DNA of 41,231 bases from Candidatus Merdivicinus intestinigallinarum. GTDB taxonomy: Bacteria > Bacillota > Clostridia > Oscillospirales > Ruminococcaceae. Under the pieces are notes generated by a model. The model was not told where the DNA came from, made no database searches, and saw only the letters and a program-made list of their open reading frames with translations. A program made the position numbers and the translations under genes. Below, in pieces: positions 31,152-40,057 of this stretch. Position 1 is the first letter of the stretch, and every line of letters begins with the position of its first letter. The DNA lies in contig DVOW01000045.1 in NCBI GenBank assembly GCA_018713335.1, positions 1 to 41,231 on the forward strand, read 5' to 3'.

Positions 31152-33074
31152 TTAAGGACGGCGCTTATTTTTTCCGGGGTGTTTTCCCTTTGGCCCCGGG
31201 CCTGCCTTCTGCCGGGGATTGGCCCGGTTCCCGTTCCTTGAGGCAGTTTTGGGACCCTTTTGCCCCCGGGCCTGCCCTTCCCCGGCGGGTGGGGCCACCA
31301 GGCAGCTGGGGCCTGTGCCAATCAGGTCATAGCGTCCGGCTTTCCGCAGGGCTTTTAAGACCAAATCCCGGTTTTTGGGCATAAAATACTGGAGCAGGGC
31401 CCTTTGCATGGCCTTTTCCTCGGAAGTTTTGGGGACAAACACTGGTTTCAGGGTGTAGGGGTCCAGGCCCGTATGGAACATACAGGTGGAAACGGTGCCC
31501 GGCGTGGGGTAAAAATCCTGGACCTGCTCGGGATGGATATGGTTCTCCTTTAAAAACAGGGCCAGCTCAATGGCGTCCTTCAGGGTGCTTCCCGGGTGGG
31601 AGGACATGAGATAGGGCACCAGGAACTGCTTTTTGCCCAGCCTTTTGGTGATGCGGTAGAATTTCTCCGCAAAGGCCTTGTACACCTCAATATGGGGCTT
31701 GCCCATGGCGTCCAGGACGTCGCTGGCGCAGTGCTCCGGGGCCACCTTCAGCTGACCGGAAACGTGATATTCCACCAATTCATTGAAAAAGGTGTCGTCC
31801 GGGTCGTTCATCATGTAGTCGTACCGGATGCCGGAACGGATGAACACCCGTTTGACGCCGGGTATGGCCCGAATTTTCCGCAGCATTTCCAAATATTCCC
31901 GGTGGTCCGTTTCCAAAGCCGGGCAGGGCGTTGGGGCCAGGCACTTTTTCCCCTTGCAGAGGCCCTGGGTCAGCTGCTTTTTGCAGGAGGGGCGCCGGAA
32001 ATTGGCGGTGGGGCCGCCTACATCGTGGATATATCCCTTAAAATTTGGTAAAGTGGTCAGCAGCTTGGCCTCTGCCAGCACCGATTCCTCGCTTCTGACG
32101 GCGATTTTCCGGCCCTGATGGAAGGCGATGGAACAGAAATTGCAGTTGCCGAAGCAGCCCCGGTTGTGGGCGATGGAAAATTCCACCTCCTCAATGCCGG
32201 GGACGCCTCCGGCCGCGTCGTACATGGGGTGCCAGGCGCGGGCATAAGGCAGGGCGTACACCCGGTCCAGCTCCTCGGTAGTCAGCACCCGCATAGGGGG
32301 ATTCTGCACCAGCATCTGGTTTCCGTGGCGCTGGAGGATGATTTTGCCGTAAATCTCGTCCTGCTGGTCCATCTGGATTTTGGTGGCCTTGCAGTAGGCA
32401 ATTTTATCGGAGGAAACCTGGGCGAAATCCGGGCACTGGGCCCCGCCGTAAGGGGTTTCCGCTGGGGCGCAGAGGTAGCAGGTGCCCCGGATGTCCCGCA
32501 GGGTATGGATGTCCTCCCCCTTGGCCAGGCGGTTGACGATCTCCATGGTTTGCAGCTCCCCCATGCCGTAGGAAAGCAAATCGGCTCCGGAATCCACTAA
32601 AATGGAGGGCCGGACGGTGTCGTCCCAGTAATCGTAATGGGCGAACCGCCGGAGGGACGCTTCCAATCCGCCGATGATCAGAGGGATGTCCCCGTAAATT
32701 TCCCGGAGTTTTTGGCAGTAAACGATCACGGCCCGGTCGGGGCGTCTGCCCATGACGCCGCCGGGGGTGTAAGCGTCCTGGGAACGCCGCCGCTTTGCTA
32801 CGGTGTAATGGGCCACCATGGAGTCGATGTTCCCGGAATTGACGAAAAATCCGTATTTGGGGCGGCCCAGGCGGGTGAAGTCCCGGTCGGAACGCCAATC
32901 CGGCTGGGAAATGACGCCGATGGTGTAGCCCTCGGCCTCAACGACACGGGAAATGATGGCGGTGCCGAAACTGGGATGGTCCACATAGGCGTCGCCGGTG
33001 ACGATGATAAAATCCAGCTGTTCAATGCCCCGGGCCTCCATATCCTCCCGGCAAACAGGCAAAAATTGATTCAT
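31152..33074 (-). CDS. YgiQ family radical SAM protein
   Basis: This 640-residue protein of the UPF0313/YgiQ group has an N-terminal cobalamin-binding-like half (with GDAYVDHPSFGTAIISRVVEAEGY near 27-50) and the radical SAM cluster motif CFGNCNFC (about 306-313). The next motifs include PTANFRRPSC and KQFLVPYLMSSHPG. The C-terminal tail from about 580 is Pro/Gly/Lys-rich and disordered. The reaction is unknown. ACGGAGGAAT precedes the ATG. It sits between a GNAT gene (13 nt upstream) and the MBL gene (20 nt downstream). Confidence 0.94.
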   Translation of the reverse strand: MNQFLPVCREDMEARGIEQLDFIIVTGDAYVDHPSFGTAIISRVVEAEGYTIGVISQPDWRSDRDFTRLGRPKYGFFVNSGNIDSMVAHYTVAKRRRSQDAYTPGGVMGRRPDRAVIVYCQKLREIYGDIPLIIGGLEASLRRFAHYDYWDDTVRPSILVDSGADLLSYGMGELQTMEIVNRLAKGEDIHTLRDIRGTCYLCAPAETPYGGAQCPDFAQVSSDKIAYCKATKIQMDQQDEIYGKIILQRHGNQMLVQNPPMRVLTTEELDRVYALPYARAWHPMYDAAGGVPGIEEVEFSIAHNRGCFGNCNFCSIAFHQGRKIAVRSEESVLAEAKLLTTLPNFKGYIHDVGGPTANFRRPSCKKQLTQGLCKGKKCLAPTPCPALETDHREYLEMLRKIRAIPGVKRVFIRSGIRYDYMMNDPDDTFFNELVEYHVSGQLKVAPEHCASDVLDAMGKPHIEVYKAFAEKFYRITKRLGKKQFLVPYLMSSHPGSTLKDAIELALFLKENHIHPEQVQDFYPTPGTVSTCMFHTGLDPYTLKPVFVPKTSEEKAMQRALLQYFMPKNRDLVLKALRKAGRYDLIGTGPSCLVAPPAGEGQARGQKGPKTASRNGNRANPRQKAGPGPKGKHPGKNKRRP

Positions 33075-33086
33075 AAATTCCTCCGT

Positions 33087-33536
33087 TTATTCGAGTTTCA
33101 GGCAGTATCCGGTTTTGATGGTATTAGAATACCCGGCTTTCTGATAGAATTGATGGGTGCTTTCTTTTTTCGAGCCGGTCAGGAGCATGATTTTATAGCA
33201 CCCTTCCTTTGCTGCAATTTCCTTTGCCGCATGAAGCACCGCTGTCCCAAACCCCCTGCCTCGGAAATCCGAGTGGGTCACCACATTTTCCACCAGCGCA
33301 TAGGGCCTCTGCCCGTGGGTGAGATTGGGTACGACGATAAGGGTACAGCTGGACACCAGGCGGCCCTCTTTCTCCGCAGCCAAAATGTGATACCGCGGAT
33401 TTTGAAGAATTTCGCGCCAGACCGGTGCGACGTTCTCCAAGTTATCGGGCATAGGGTTGTCGCCTAGGTATACGTACAGCTCCAAAAGTTCCGGCAGGTC
33501 GTTTTCCTCTGCTTCTCGGATACAGCATTCAGCCAT
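33087..33536 (-). CDS. GNAT family N-acetyltransferase
   Basis: This 149-residue GNAT enzyme has VENVVTHSDFRGRGFGTAVLHAAKEIA (about 82-108) carrying the RGRGFG acetyl-CoA loop, and ESTHQFYQKAGYSN near the end. I chose ATG 33536, preceded by AAAGGGG. The frame is open further up to 33752, but only inside the end of ftsK. It lies 14 nt after ftsK. Substrate is unknown. Confidence 0.9.
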   Translation of the reverse strand: MAECCIREAEENDLPELLELYVYLGDNPMPDNLENVAPVWREILQNPRYHILAAEKEGRLVSSCTLIVVPNLTHGQRPYALVENVVTHSDFRGRGFGTAVLHAAKEIAAKEGCYKIMLLTGSKKESTHQFYQKAGYSNTIKTGYCLKLE

Positions 33537-33550
33537 AAACTGCCCCTTTC

Positions 33551-36466
33551 CTAATTGTCCATATTGTTCCGCAGCTGAAACTCCGCCCACTGGGCTTTGG
33601 TAATTAAGACCTCCCGGGGTTTGGAGCCGTCCGGCGGCCCCACAATGCCCCGGTTCTCCAGGTCGTCCACCAGCCGGGCGGCCCGGGCATAGCCCACTTT
33701 CAGCCGCCGCTGAAGGTAAGAGGTGGAGCACTGGCCAGCGTCCAGGATACACTGGACCGCGTCTTCAAAAAGCTCGTCCGCCGCGTCGTCCGAATCAGCG
33801 GCAGCGCCCTTCTTCTTCCCTTCGGAAGCGGCCTGGCGCTCGATTTCATCCAGGATCCCGGAATCGTATTCCACCGGTTCCCGGCCGTTTTTCAAAAATT
33901 CCGTTACAGCCTCGATTTCTGAATCCGTGATATTGCATCCCTGCACACGGACAGGCTTGGGAAAACCGATCGGCGCGTAAAGCATATCGCCACGGCCCAG
34001 GAGCTTTTCCGCGCCGCCGGTATCCAGGATTGTTCGGGAATCCACCTGGGACGATACGGAAAAGGCGATACGGGACGGGATATTGGCCTTGATGAGGCCC
34101 GTCACCACGTCAACGGAAGGCCGCTGGGTGGCGATGATCAGGTGCATCCCGGCGGCACGGGCCATCTGGGCCAGACGGCAAATCGCGTCCTCCACCTCGT
34201 TGGGGGCAGCCATCATCAGGTCCGCCAGCTCGTCGATGATGATGACCACATGGGGCATATGGGGCAGCTCCGCGTTGCTCTCTGCCAGGCGGTTGTAGCC
34301 CTTAATGTCCCGGACGGAATTTTCCGCGAAAGCGGAGTACCGCTTCATCATTTCCGTTACCGCCCAGTTTAAGGCCCCCGCCGCCTTTTTGGGGTCGGTG
34401 ACAACGGGGATCAGCAGATGCGGGATGCCGTTGTAAATGCCCAGCTCCACCACCTTGGGGTCGATCATGATGAACCGGACGTCTTTTGGGGAGGATTTAT
34501 AGATCATGGAAATGATCATGGAGTTGATGCAGACAGATTTACCGCTGCCGGTGGTGCCTGCAACCAGAAGATGGGGCATGGTTGCCACATCCCCTATTGC
34601 CACATTGCCGGCGATATCCTTTCCCAAAGCTATGGACAGGCCGCTTTTGGCCGCCCGGAACTCGTCGGAATCGATAATTTCCCGGATGGAGACCGATTCG
34701 GTTTTCTGATTGGGCACCTCGATGCCCACCGCCGGTTTGTTGGGGATAGGCGCTTCGATGCGGACGCCGGCGGTTGCCAGATTCAGGGCGATGTCATCTG
34801 CAAGGCCGGTGATTTTGGAGATCTTCACACCGGCCAAAGGCTGGAGCTCATACCGGGTGACTGTGGGACCCCGGCTGTAGGCGATGATCCGGGTCTGGAC
34901 GCCGAAGCTCTTCAAGGTTTCCACCAGCTTTTCGGCGGTGGCGTGAAGTTCCACGCTGATGTCCTCGTTCCCGGTGTTTTTGGGCATTTTCAAAAGGGTC
35001 ACCGGCGGGGCCTGGTACACTTCCTCCTCCACCGGCTGGGCCAGGCGGCTTTCCTGAGTTTTTTCCGGCTGAGTGGAAGCGCCGTTTTCCAGGTCGCTGA
35101 TGGCCTTTTCCAAACGGTCGGCCGGGTCGGATTCCCCGGCTTTTGCCGCCCCGAAAGCGTCGTCGCTGGGCTTCGCGCCGTCCAGGACAGAGCTTTTTAC
35201 TTCATCGAAAGCCGCGGTATCCACATGGGATTCCTCCTCCGGCTCCCTGCCGTCCAGGTCCCGGAGCTGGGAGGGGGAAAGGGGCGCAGACCAGAGGGAA
35301 TCCGGGTTTGTTTCCTTGAAAACCGCCGGTTTTACGGGATTTTCCGGCTGTAAAGCTTTTCCGCTTTCCAGAGTAAAAACTGGCTTTTCCGGCTCCTGCT
35401 CTGCATTTTTCGGCTCTTTGGAAGGCGCTTCCGGCTCCGGTTCCTCCGGCGGCGCGGGAGGCGCGCCCCAAAGGGTGCGGGCGTCCAGATGCTGCTCCGG
35501 CCGGAAGGGGTTCCGGGGCTGTTCCGGCTGTGGTCCCGGTTCCGGGGACGCGGCGGGCTGTCTGGTTCCCTCCTCCAGCACTTCGCCGGTGAGGGGGTCC
35601 ACCTTCAAGCCCAGCTTCTCCGCCTCTTTTTTCCGGCGGCGCAGTTCTTTGGGGTCGATGCGGAAGTTCTCCAAGGCCCGGTCAAAATTGGCGTTGGGGG
35701 ACATGACCGGGTGTGCCGGCATATCCGGGCTTTCCCCGCCCATGGGAATGTCGATGTTAGACGGCCGGGACTGTTCTTCCGCTTCTGTTTCCGCCGCCCG
35801 TTCCCGCCGGGCAACGTAGCCTTTTTCCAGGTGCTTGACCGGTTTGGCGCAGGTTTTGAAAAAGCCTAAAAGGGTGCTGCCGGACATGAGCATCAAAAAG
35901 ACGAACACCAAAAGGACCTGGATGATCCCGGCCCCCAAAGTACCTCCAGCAAACTTCATCAAAGGCCAGCCCAGCAACGCCGCTAAGAGGCCGCCGCTTT
36001 TCAGGGTGATGCCGTCTATAAAAAAGCTCAAAAGCTGTTCCACGAAGCCTTCCCCTTCCGGCAGGCCGAAAAACAGCTGGGAAATGCCGCAAAGCAGGAC
36101 CAGCAGGAACAAAAGCTGCCAGACCTTGCTGCCTGCGGACAGGGTCTCCCGGCCCAGGGTAATGATAACGGCCAGGTAAATGGTCACCGGCCCCACAGCG
36201 TAGCTGATGGGCCCAAACAGCCCCCGCAGCAGGTTATGTAAAAACAGCCAGCCCGATCCGCCGGGGATCAGGGCCAGGGCCGTCAGCAGGATCCCCACGG
36301 CAAAAAGCACCACCGCCCACATCTGGTTGCGGTGTTCCCGTTCTTCCGCCGCCAGCTCCGCCACGGTCTTTTTTTTCCGGGGGGCGGACTGGGAACGGGA
36401 AGCGGGCTTTCTGCCGGAAGCCTGCTTTGTTTTTCGTGTTGTGCCGGATGTCTTTCGCTGTGCCAT
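33551..36466 (-). CDS. ftsK: DNA translocase FtsK/SpoIIIE
   Basis: This 971-residue protein moves chromosome DNA through the division or sporulation septum. Four membrane segments occupy roughly 45-200, followed by a long Pro/Glu-rich linker (about 220-520). The RecA-like motor follows with Walker A GTTGSGKS near 638 and the HVVIIIDELADLMM Walker B region. The C-terminal gamma winged helix is about 905-970 (AGQCSTSYLQRRLKVGYARAARLVDDLENRG). I chose ATG 36466 because AGGTGAG lies about 5 nt before it. The ATG at 36481 has no ribosome site. In a spore former this is probably SpoIIIE. It follows tepA and ylzJ, as in Bacillus. Confidence 0.96.
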   Translation of the reverse strand: MAQRKTSGTTRKTKQASGRKPASRSQSAPRKKKTVAELAAEEREHRNQMWAVVLFAVGILLTALALIPGGSGWLFLHNLLRGLFGPISYAVGPVTIYLAVIITLGRETLSAGSKVWQLLFLLVLLCGISQLFFGLPEGEGFVEQLLSFFIDGITLKSGGLLAALLGWPLMKFAGGTLGAGIIQVLLVFVFLMLMSGSTLLGFFKTCAKPVKHLEKGYVARRERAAETEAEEQSRPSNIDIPMGGESPDMPAHPVMSPNANFDRALENFRIDPKELRRRKKEAEKLGLKVDPLTGEVLEEGTRQPAASPEPGPQPEQPRNPFRPEQHLDARTLWGAPPAPPEEPEPEAPSKEPKNAEQEPEKPVFTLESGKALQPENPVKPAVFKETNPDSLWSAPLSPSQLRDLDGREPEEESHVDTAAFDEVKSSVLDGAKPSDDAFGAAKAGESDPADRLEKAISDLENGASTQPEKTQESRLAQPVEEEVYQAPPVTLLKMPKNTGNEDISVELHATAEKLVETLKSFGVQTRIIAYSRGPTVTRYELQPLAGVKISKITGLADDIALNLATAGVRIEAPIPNKPAVGIEVPNQKTESVSIREIIDSDEFRAAKSGLSIALGKDIAGNVAIGDVATMPHLLVAGTTGSGKSVCINSMIISMIYKSSPKDVRFIMIDPKVVELGIYNGIPHLLIPVVTDPKKAAGALNWAVTEMMKRYSAFAENSVRDIKGYNRLAESNAELPHMPHVVIIIDELADLMMAAPNEVEDAICRLAQMARAAGMHLIIATQRPSVDVVTGLIKANIPSRIAFSVSSQVDSRTILDTGGAEKLLGRGDMLYAPIGFPKPVRVQGCNITDSEIEAVTEFLKNGREPVEYDSGILDEIERQAASEGKKKGAAADSDDAADELFEDAVQCILDAGQCSTSYLQRRLKVGYARAARLVDDLENRGIVGPPDGSKPREVLITKAQWAEFQLRNNMDN

Positions 36467-36470
36467 TTTC

Positions 36471-36695
36471 TCACCTTTCATGTCGATATTCTTTCATTCT
36501 GTCTAAAACCAGCCGGCCCGGGGCAAAGGCCGGGTTCAGGTAATCCATGGGGTCTGTGGAGATCAAACGGCTCACCGTGGCCCCTTCCTTTCCGGGGATA
36601 CATTCGCACAGGCGGCCGTCCACCAGGCGCAGCTCCGTTTCAGGCGCCTGCATGGGGTAAACCGGCTCCCCCGGCATCCTTTGGTAATACAGCAC
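36471..36695 (-). CDS. YlzJ-like protein
   Basis: This 74-residue protein starts with GTG at 36695, preceded by AAGGGGG, inside the end of tepA (56-nt overlap in a different frame). It reads [14 protein letters not shown] at the N-terminus, very like the YlzJ start, followed by a small beta-rich body. The order tepA-ylzJ-ftsK/spoIIIE is the same as in Bacillus subtilis. The overlap could be mistaken for a frameshift of tepA, but both proteins are complete. Function is unknown. Confidence 0.8.
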   Translation of the reverse strand: MLYYQRMPGEPVYPMQAPETELRLVDGRLCECIPGKEGATVSRLISTDPMDYLNPAFAPGRLVLDRMKEYRHER

Positions 36696-37410
36696 CGCCG
36701 CTTCCCCCTTCCTGTTCCTCAATAAGCTGGTACAAGCAGTCGATGGCGTCGGCAAGGCCGCCCAGCCGGTCGATGAGCCCTTCCCGGACGGCGGTTTCCC
36801 CGTCGATGGAGGTGCCCACGTCCATGGCCAGCTCCCCGGTTTCCATCATCAGCTCCCGGAACCGCTTTTCGGTAATGCGGGAATTTTCCGTGACGAAATT
36901 CACGATGCGGTCCTGCATCTTGTCAAAATAGGAAAAGCTTTGGGGCACCCCTAAAACCAGGCCGTTCATCCGCACCGGGTGGATGGTCATGGTGGCGGAG
37001 GGCACGATAAAGGAACGGCTGGCCGAAACCGCCAGCGGCACGCCGATGGAATGGCCGCCCCCTAACACCAGGGAAACGGTGGGGGTCTTCATGCCCGCGA
37101 TCAGTTCCGCGATGGCCAGCCCCGCCTCCACGTCCCCGCCCACGGTGTTGAGGATGACCAAAAGCCCCTTGATGTCCGGGTTTTCCTCAATGGCAACCAG
37201 CTGGGGGATGACGTGCTCATATTTGGTGGATTTATTCTGGGGCGGCAGGATATAATGCCCCTCCACCTGGCCGATAATGGTCAGGCAGTGGATCAGGTGC
37301 TTCCCGCCGGTAGTGACGGAACCGGCGGCTGGGATGTCCTTAGATGGATCGCTGTAAGGGATTTCCTCGTTTTCTTGCTCATCGCCCGCGTCTTGTTTCA
37401 AAAGCTGCAA
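36640..37410 (-). CDS. tepA: TepA, ClpP/crotonase-like serine protease
   Basis: This 256-residue ClpP-like protease of the TepA (translocation-enhancing protein) group has the catalytic serine S121 in [14 protein letters not shown] and the histidine H144 in [10 protein letters not shown], followed by the aspartate region [16 protein letters not shown] (about 199-214). A strand near 82-93 ([12 protein letters not shown]) is the typical oxyanion-loop entry. Start is TTG at 37410 with GGAGGG before it. It opens the operon tepA, ylzJ, ftsK, GNAT, ygiQ, MBL, DUF3006 from a consensus promoter. In spore formers the protein is linked to spore-coat or small acid-soluble protein processing (inference for this one). 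Confidence 0.93.
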   Translation of the reverse strand: MQLLKQDAGDEQENEEIPYSDPSKDIPAAGSVTTGGKHLIHCLTIIGQVEGHYILPPQNKSTKYEHVIPQLVAIEENPDIKGLLVILNTVGGDVEAGLAIAELIAGMKTPTVSLVLGGGHSIGVPLAVSASRSFIVPSATMTIHPVRMNGLVLGVPQSFSYFDKMQDRIVNFVTENSRITEKRFRELMMETGELAMDVGTSIDGETAVREGLIDRLGGLADAIDCLYQLIEEQEGGSGGAVLPKDAGGAGLPHAGA

Positions 37411-37458
37411 ACAAAACCCTCCTTTTTTCGTTTGGGTTTAGTTTGCACTCTCCTTTTT

Positions 37459-37487
37459 ATTATATACGTCCGGCGGGCCGCTGTCAA
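37459..37487 (-). promoter_or_regulatory. Consensus promoter of the tepA operon
   Basis: On the minus strand TTGACA (37482-37487) and TATAAT (37459-37464) are perfect and 17 bp apart, with a GC-rich spacer. AAAAGGAG follows the -10. Confidence 0.9.
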
Positions 37488-37529
37488 ACATTTTAGAAAA
37501 TTTGTTCCGGTTTTTTAGCCGATCCCGGC

Positions 37530-38228
37530 TTACTCCCGGAAATCCACACCGGTCAGCAGGCGGATGGCCCGTTCAATGGAATCCCGGGAATTGCCCCAGT
37601 CGGCCCCTTCCCCGGCGTTGCGGTAATCGAACATTTTACAGAAATGAGACACATCCTCCCCCACTTCCTTCAGCGGCTTCCGGGCAAGCTCCAAGGCGGC
37701 CTCTTTAAACTGGAGCCAGACCTTTTTGGGCAGGTGGTCGGCCCCGGCGCAGAGGACCCGTTCCAGATGGGGCAGGCAGAGAAATTCCTGCTCCGAAAAC
37801 AGGCGGCGGAATTCCTCGTCCTTGGCGTACTGGTCCGCTACGGTTATAAGCATCCGGGACAGGCCCCACTCGATTTTTTCGCAGACAAAACAGGTGTGGT
37901 TGATGGTGGGGACGTTCTCCCGCTTTTTTGCTTTGGTTTCCGCCCGGGCTTTGATGTCCTTAAAATCGGCGGCGGAAAGCTCTTTCAGCTGGCTTTCCAG
38001 CATCAGGGCCAGGGAAAGGCGGTTTTTCTGGTGGAGCATCTGGTCGAAATGCTTGACGCAGAAACCCAGACGGTTGGTTTCAATGCGGACGTCCGGCTCC
38101 ATCATGGCCGCGCCCATGATATATTCCACGCACCGCTGCTCCAGGGTCCTCTCCATAGAGCAGATGGGGCAGCCGCATTTGGGCTCGAAAACTTCGCTGA
38201 CTGGGATGGTGTAAATACTGTCGCGCAT
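37530..38228 (-). CDS. DUF6062 family protein
   Basis: This 232-residue protein has paired cysteine/histidine sites: KCGCPIC (C18, C20, C23), GFCVKH (C57, H60), CFVCEKIE (about 112-119) and FLCLPHL (about 150-156). Two similar halves, each with a CxxC-type pair followed by a C..H pair, suggest two metal-binding or redox units in a helical protein. This is a Clostridia-specific family of unknown function (DUF6062). GGAGGG precedes the ATG. It diverges from ogg. Confidence 0.85.
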   Translation of the reverse strand: MRDSIYTIPVSEVFEPKCGCPICSMERTLEQRCVEYIMGAAMMEPDVRIETNRLGFCVKHFDQMLHQKNRLSLALMLESQLKELSAADFKDIKARAETKAKKRENVPTINHTCFVCEKIEWGLSRMLITVADQYAKDEEFRRLFSEQEFLCLPHLERVLCAGADHLPKKVWLQFKEAALELARKPLKEVGEDVSHFCKMFDYRNAGEGADWGNSRDSIERAIRLLTGVDFRE

Positions 38229-38259
38229 GGCAAATCCCTCCGGTTGATTCGTTATTTCC

Positions 38260-38265
38260 AGTATA
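38260..38265 (-). promoter_or_regulatory. Extended -10 promoter of the DUF6062 gene
   Basis: On the minus strand TGG directly precedes TATACT. The -35 (TTTTCA) is weak. The start lies about 25 nt before the ribosome site. Confidence 0.5.
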
Positions 38266-38348
38266 CCACATTCCGCCGGTTCTGAAAAGATTTTTCCGGC
38301 AAAAAAGGGCGGTTTTCCGGGAGGATGGGCGTCTGGATTGGCGGACCA

Positions 38349-38377
38349 TTGTCAAAAGAGGCTGTTTCATTTATAAT
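38349..38377 (+). promoter_or_regulatory. Promoter of ogg
   Basis: TTGTCA (38349-38354) lies 17 bp from a perfect TATAAT (38372-38377). The ATG follows at 38401 after AGGAAAGGATG. Confidence 0.82.
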
Positions 38378-38400
38378 AGAAGAAAGGAAAGGATGATTGT

Positions 38401-39237
38401 ATGCCAGCGCAATTTATAGAAATTACCCTTCCCGGCTTTTCCCTGGCGGACACCTTAGACTGCGGCCAGGCCTTCCGCTGGAAGGAAACTGGAGAAAACA
38501 CTTTTTCGGGCATCCATCGGGGGCATTTCCTGACGGTTTCCCAGCAGGGGGACCGGATCCGGTTCGACGGAGTGACGGAGGAAGAATTTGCCGGTATTTG
38601 GGCCCCATACTTTGACCTGGACACGGATTATGATTCCATGAAGGCCGTTTTTTCCGCCGATCCGGTTTTAAAGGAAGCCTGCGGCTTCTGCGGGGGCATC
38701 CGGCTGCTGCGTCAGGACCCCTGGGAGGCTTTGTGTTCCTTTATCATCAGCCAAAACAACAACATCCCCCGGATCAAAGGGATCATCGACCGGCTCTGCC
38801 GCCAGCTTGGGGAGCCCTGCGGGGAAGATTTCGCCTTCCCTTCCCCGGAACGGCTGGCGGCCTGTTCCCTAGAGGAGTTGGCCCCCCTGCGGGCCGGGTT
38901 CCGGGCTAAGTACATCCTGGACGCCGCCCAAAAGGTGGCGGACGGCACGGTGGATTTGACAAAAATCCCCGCGCTCCCAATGGTGGAAGCGCGGGAATCG
39001 TTGATGCAGATCAAAGGCGTTGGGGTCAAGGTGGCGGAATGCGCCCTGCTTTACGGGTTCCACCGGCTGGACGCCTTCCCGGTGGACACCTGGATCAAAA
39101 AGGCCTTGGCGGAATATTACCCGGACGGGTTCCCGGCCTTCGCCGAGCCGAGGGGCGTGGCTCAGCAGTTCCTGTTCCACTACATCCGCCAGGTCAGACC
39201 TGGAGCAAATTCGCCGCAGCAGGATACCTCGCGATAG
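38401..39237 (+). CDS. ogg: 8-oxoguanine DNA glycosylase (OGG1 type)
   Basis: This 278-residue enzyme removes oxidised guanine from DNA. The N-terminal TBP-like domain contains LADTLDCGQAFRWKE (about 15-29). The second domain has SFIISQNNNIPRIKGIIDRLC, then LMQIKGVGVKVAECALLYGFHRLDAFPVDTWIKKAL (about 201-236), a helix-hairpin-helix with the catalytic lysine in KVAEC and aspartate in PVDTW. The family core ends at AQQFLFHYIR. The last 11 or so residues (PGANSPQQDTSR) are encoded partly by a 100-bp inverted-repeat element, so the native tail has probably been replaced. It should still be active. Confidence 0.93.
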   Translation: MPAQFIEITLPGFSLADTLDCGQAFRWKETGENTFSGIHRGHFLTVSQQGDRIRFDGVTEEEFAGIWAPYFDLDTDYDSMKAVFSADPVLKEACGFCGGIRLLRQDPWEALCSFIISQNNNIPRIKGIIDRLCRQLGEPCGEDFAFPSPERLAACSLEELAPLRAGFRAKYILDAAQKVADGTVDLTKIPALPMVEARESLMQIKGVGVKVAECALLYGFHRLDAFPVDTWIKKALAEYYPDGFPAFAEPRGVAQQFLFHYIRQVRPGANSPQQDTSR

Positions 39238-39308
39238 GCTTCGGTTGGCGCGCGACAGGCTGCGCGCCTCTGGCAGAAGTTCCCCGATATGAGGAACATG
39301 CGGCGAAT
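39209..39308. repeat. 100-bp inverted-repeat element at the ogg 3' end
   Basis: ATTCGCCGCA at 39209-39218 is repeated inverted at 39299-39308. Inside is another perfect stem, GGCGCGC/GCGCGCC (39247-39253 and 39262-39268). The ogg stop codon (39235-39237) lies within the element. Size and structure suggest a MITE- or REP-like insertion. Confidence 0.5.
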
Positions 39309-39391
39309 CGCCGCTGATAGACGACGCGGGCCCGGTAACCGGGCTGTTAATTCGCCGGTTCGATGGGATTTTATTCCTATCGGTTTGGTAA

Positions 39392-39474
39392 AACGGCGGT
39401 CGGGGAAACTCCGCCCGCGTATCACACGAAACGTTCTGGAAAAATCGCCGGGACGGGAAACCCGTCCCCTACAA
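39392..39474. repeat. MITE/REP-like element, copy 1 (left end decayed)
   Basis: From 39411 to 39474 it matches copy 2 base for base except about three positions, at a constant offset of 233. The left end has lost the TTGTAGGGG border and its inner loop has AAA instead of TTT. The right end CCCCTACAA is intact. Confidence 0.7.
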
Positions 39475-39582
39475 TCCTGACGAAAAATTCTGAATAAAAT
39501 TCCGTTTCGGGGAATCTGTACCGAAAACGGCGGTTTATCCCGCTGTTCAGAAATTTAACGCGGGGCACAACGGCCGCGGCGC

Positions 39583-39604
39583 GTCGTCAAGATTTCTTGA
39601 CGAC
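39583..39604 (+). repeat. Perfect 9-bp hairpin GTCGTCAAG
   Basis: GTCGTCAAG (39583-39591), loop ATTT and its complement CTTGACGAC (39596-39604). No T-run follows, so it is not a clear terminator. Confidence 0.45.
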
Positions 39605-39624
39605 AGCCTCCGGCGGCTCGCCGG

Positions 39625-39707
39625 TTGTAGGGGCGGGGTTTCCCCGCCCGCGTATCACACGAAACGTTCCGGAAAAATCGGCGGGACGGGAAACCCGTCC
39701 CCTACAA
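39625..39707. repeat. MITE/REP-like element, copy 2 (intact)
   Basis: 83 bp bounded by TTGTAGGGG and CCCCTACAA. Each end also folds on itself (GGGCGGGG-TTT-CCCCGCCC at left, GGACGGG-AAA-CCCGTCC at right). No coding capacity. Confidence 0.75.
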
Positions 39708-39723
39708 AATTTTGCAAAATCTC

Positions 39724-39752
39724 TTAACTTTTGCAAATGCATATGTTATGAT
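39724..39752 (+). promoter_or_regulatory. Promoter of the ribbon-helix-helix gene
   Basis: TTAACT (39724-39729) lies 17 bp from TATGAT (39747-39752), with TG at 39744-39745 as extended -10. It starts 17 bp after repeat copy 2. Confidence 0.65.
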
Positions 39753-39781
39753 TTATGCAGTGGCGAAAGAGAGGTGATTCC

Positions 39782-39964
39782 ATGAGCCCGCGCACAGGGC
39801 GGCCACCGAAATTGGGAGCGTCAAAATCAGTAAATTTGCAGCTGCGTATCACGCCGGAAACAGCGGAAAAACTGCGGGAGTGTTCTGAAAAACTGCAAAT
39901 TTCCAGAACGGAAGTTATTGAAAGAGGAATTGACTATCTCCACAATCAGGTGAACAAAAAATAA
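39782..39964 (+). CDS. Small ribbon-helix-helix DNA-binding protein
   Basis: This is a 60-residue protein with a basic N-terminus (MSPRTGRPPKLGASK). A strand VNLQLRIT is followed by two helices, PETAEKLRECSEKLQ and SRTEVIERGIDYLHNQV, the classic ribbon-helix-helix fold of CopG/Arc-type repressors and antitoxins. GAGAGGTG lies just before ATG 39782. No toxin gene adjoins it. It stands alone inside the repeat island with its own promoter. It may be a solitary regulator or an orphan antitoxin. Confidence 0.8.
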   Translation: MSPRTGRPPKLGASKSVNLQLRITPETAEKLRECSEKLQISRTEVIERGIDYLHNQVNKK

Positions 39965-40057
39965 GAGTTCCGGCGCACCTTCCAAGTACCTGCCGAAACT
40001 CTATACCCGACGAGAAACCCCGTCTGAAATTATTTTACATCAGATGGGCCTTCTTGT

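Larger units (their letters stand above)
39238..39781. other. Gene-free repeat patchwork between ogg and the small DNA-binding gene
   Basis: No supported gene lies in these 544 bases. They hold the right half of the 100-bp element, a GCCCGG/CCGGGC hairpin (39331-39345), two copies of the TTGTAGGGG-type element, a perfect 9-bp GTCGTCAAG hairpin (39583-39604), a GC-rich motif at 39607-39627 and the promoter of the ribbon-helix-helix gene. Confidence 0.6.

Noticed and set aside
33537-33752. Longer start for the GNAT gene after ftsK
   Set aside because: The extension lies within the ftsK coding end and translates to Pro/Gly-rich shadow sequence.
36640-36755. Apparent frameshift at the end of tepA
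   Set aside because: The second frame is a complete YlzJ-like protein with its own ribosome site and GTG start, in the gene order known from Bacillus.
37505-37530. AGCCG/CGGCT hairpin after the DUF6062 gene as a terminator
   Set aside because: On the coding (minus) strand it is followed by As and not Ts.
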